Below, one piece after another: positions 6,800 through 6,885 of a stretch of DNA of 6,885 nucleotides. Both the position numbers and the translations under genes were made by a program. The stretch is from NCBI GenBank assembly GCA_009776675.1, contig WRNK01000024.1, forward strand, positions 1-6,885, given 5' to 3'. This DNA comes from Methanimicrococcus sp. (GTDB lineage Archaea; Halobacteriota; Methanosarcinia; Methanosarcinales; Methanosarcinaceae). Position 1 is the stretch's first letter; each line of letters starts with the position of its first letter. Under the pieces are notes generated by a model, which was not told where the DNA came from, ran no database searches, and saw only the letters and a program-made list of their open reading frames with translations.

Positions 6800-6885
6800 A
6801 TGGTTAAAAAAGCAAAAAATGCAACAATCGTTGGTGATGTCACATTTGGTGAAAACGTCAGTGTTTGGTACGGCGCCGTGATTCG
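6800..6885 (+). CDS. Gamma-carbonic anhydrase-like left-handed beta-helix protein (N-terminal fragment)
   Basis: Only 28 codons and two bases of the next are in the window. The protein starts MVKKAKNATIVGDVTFGENV and continues SVWYGAVI, followed by CG, which can only be Arg. It shows the hexapeptide-repeat pattern ([LIV]-G-x4) of left-handed beta-helix proteins, and the IVGDVTFGENVSVWYGAVIR layout is typical of the gamma-class carbonic anhydrase family, usually continuing GD. The Arg would match the conserved active-site Arg of Methanosarcina Cam. There is no signal peptide, so it is probably cytoplasmic and closer to CamH/YrdA-type proteins than to the exported Cam. The metal-binding His residues lie beyond the window, so catalytic activity cannot be judged. 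The ATG at 6800 is the first after an in-frame TGA at 6761, preceded by AAAAAGG. Confidence 0.85.
   Translation, partial: MVKKAKNATIVGDVTFGENVSVWYGAVI

Overview
The window looks like AT-rich chromosomal DNA from a methanogenic archaeon of the Methanosarcinales. The best evidence is the minus-strand SRP54 protein. Its N-terminus ([20 protein letters not shown]), its DTAGRHALE segment and its M-domain stretch [14 protein letters not shown] closely resemble Methanosarcina SRP54 as I remember it. The low GC and A-rich spacers would suit a low-GC host-associated genus such as Methanimicrococcus, but that genus call is inference.

Layout from left to right: (1) 1-2655 (+) is the 3' part of a copper-exporting P1B-type ATPase (CopA), cut by the left edge inside an N-terminal metal-binding domain. 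A 45-bp in-frame tandem repeat forms the linker to a second metal-binding domain. (2) 2656-2799 is an A-rich spacer between convergent genes; read on the minus strand it supplies the oligo-T tract expected to terminate SRP54. (3) 2800-4167 (-) is SRP54, the GTPase of the signal recognition particle. (4) 4168-4318 is a divergent promoter region. (5) 4319-5152 (+) is a membrane-anchored lipoprotein resembling the DUF5803 family. (6) 5183-5284 holds three copies of a 34-bp tandem repeat. (7) 5305-6093 (+) is a soluble single-domain ABC ATPase of the ModF-like (COG1119) type with no permease beside it. (8) 6094-6799 is a long spacer with a homopurine tract, two inverted repeats, and on the minus strand a candidate small gene: a strong TATA box, a UUCG-capped hairpin and a 32-codon Lys/Ala-rich ORF. 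(9) 6800 to the right edge (+) is the start of a gamma-carbonic-anhydrase-like left-handed beta-helix protein.

Most of this is housekeeping: copper export, co-translational membrane targeting, an ABC ATPase and a carbonic anhydrase-like enzyme. The genes do not form an obvious single pathway. I do not see a phage, transposon, CRISPR array or defence system. The parts least explained by known families are the candidate basic microprotein locus near 6427-6625 and the tandem repeats in the CopA linker and upstream of the ABC ATPase.
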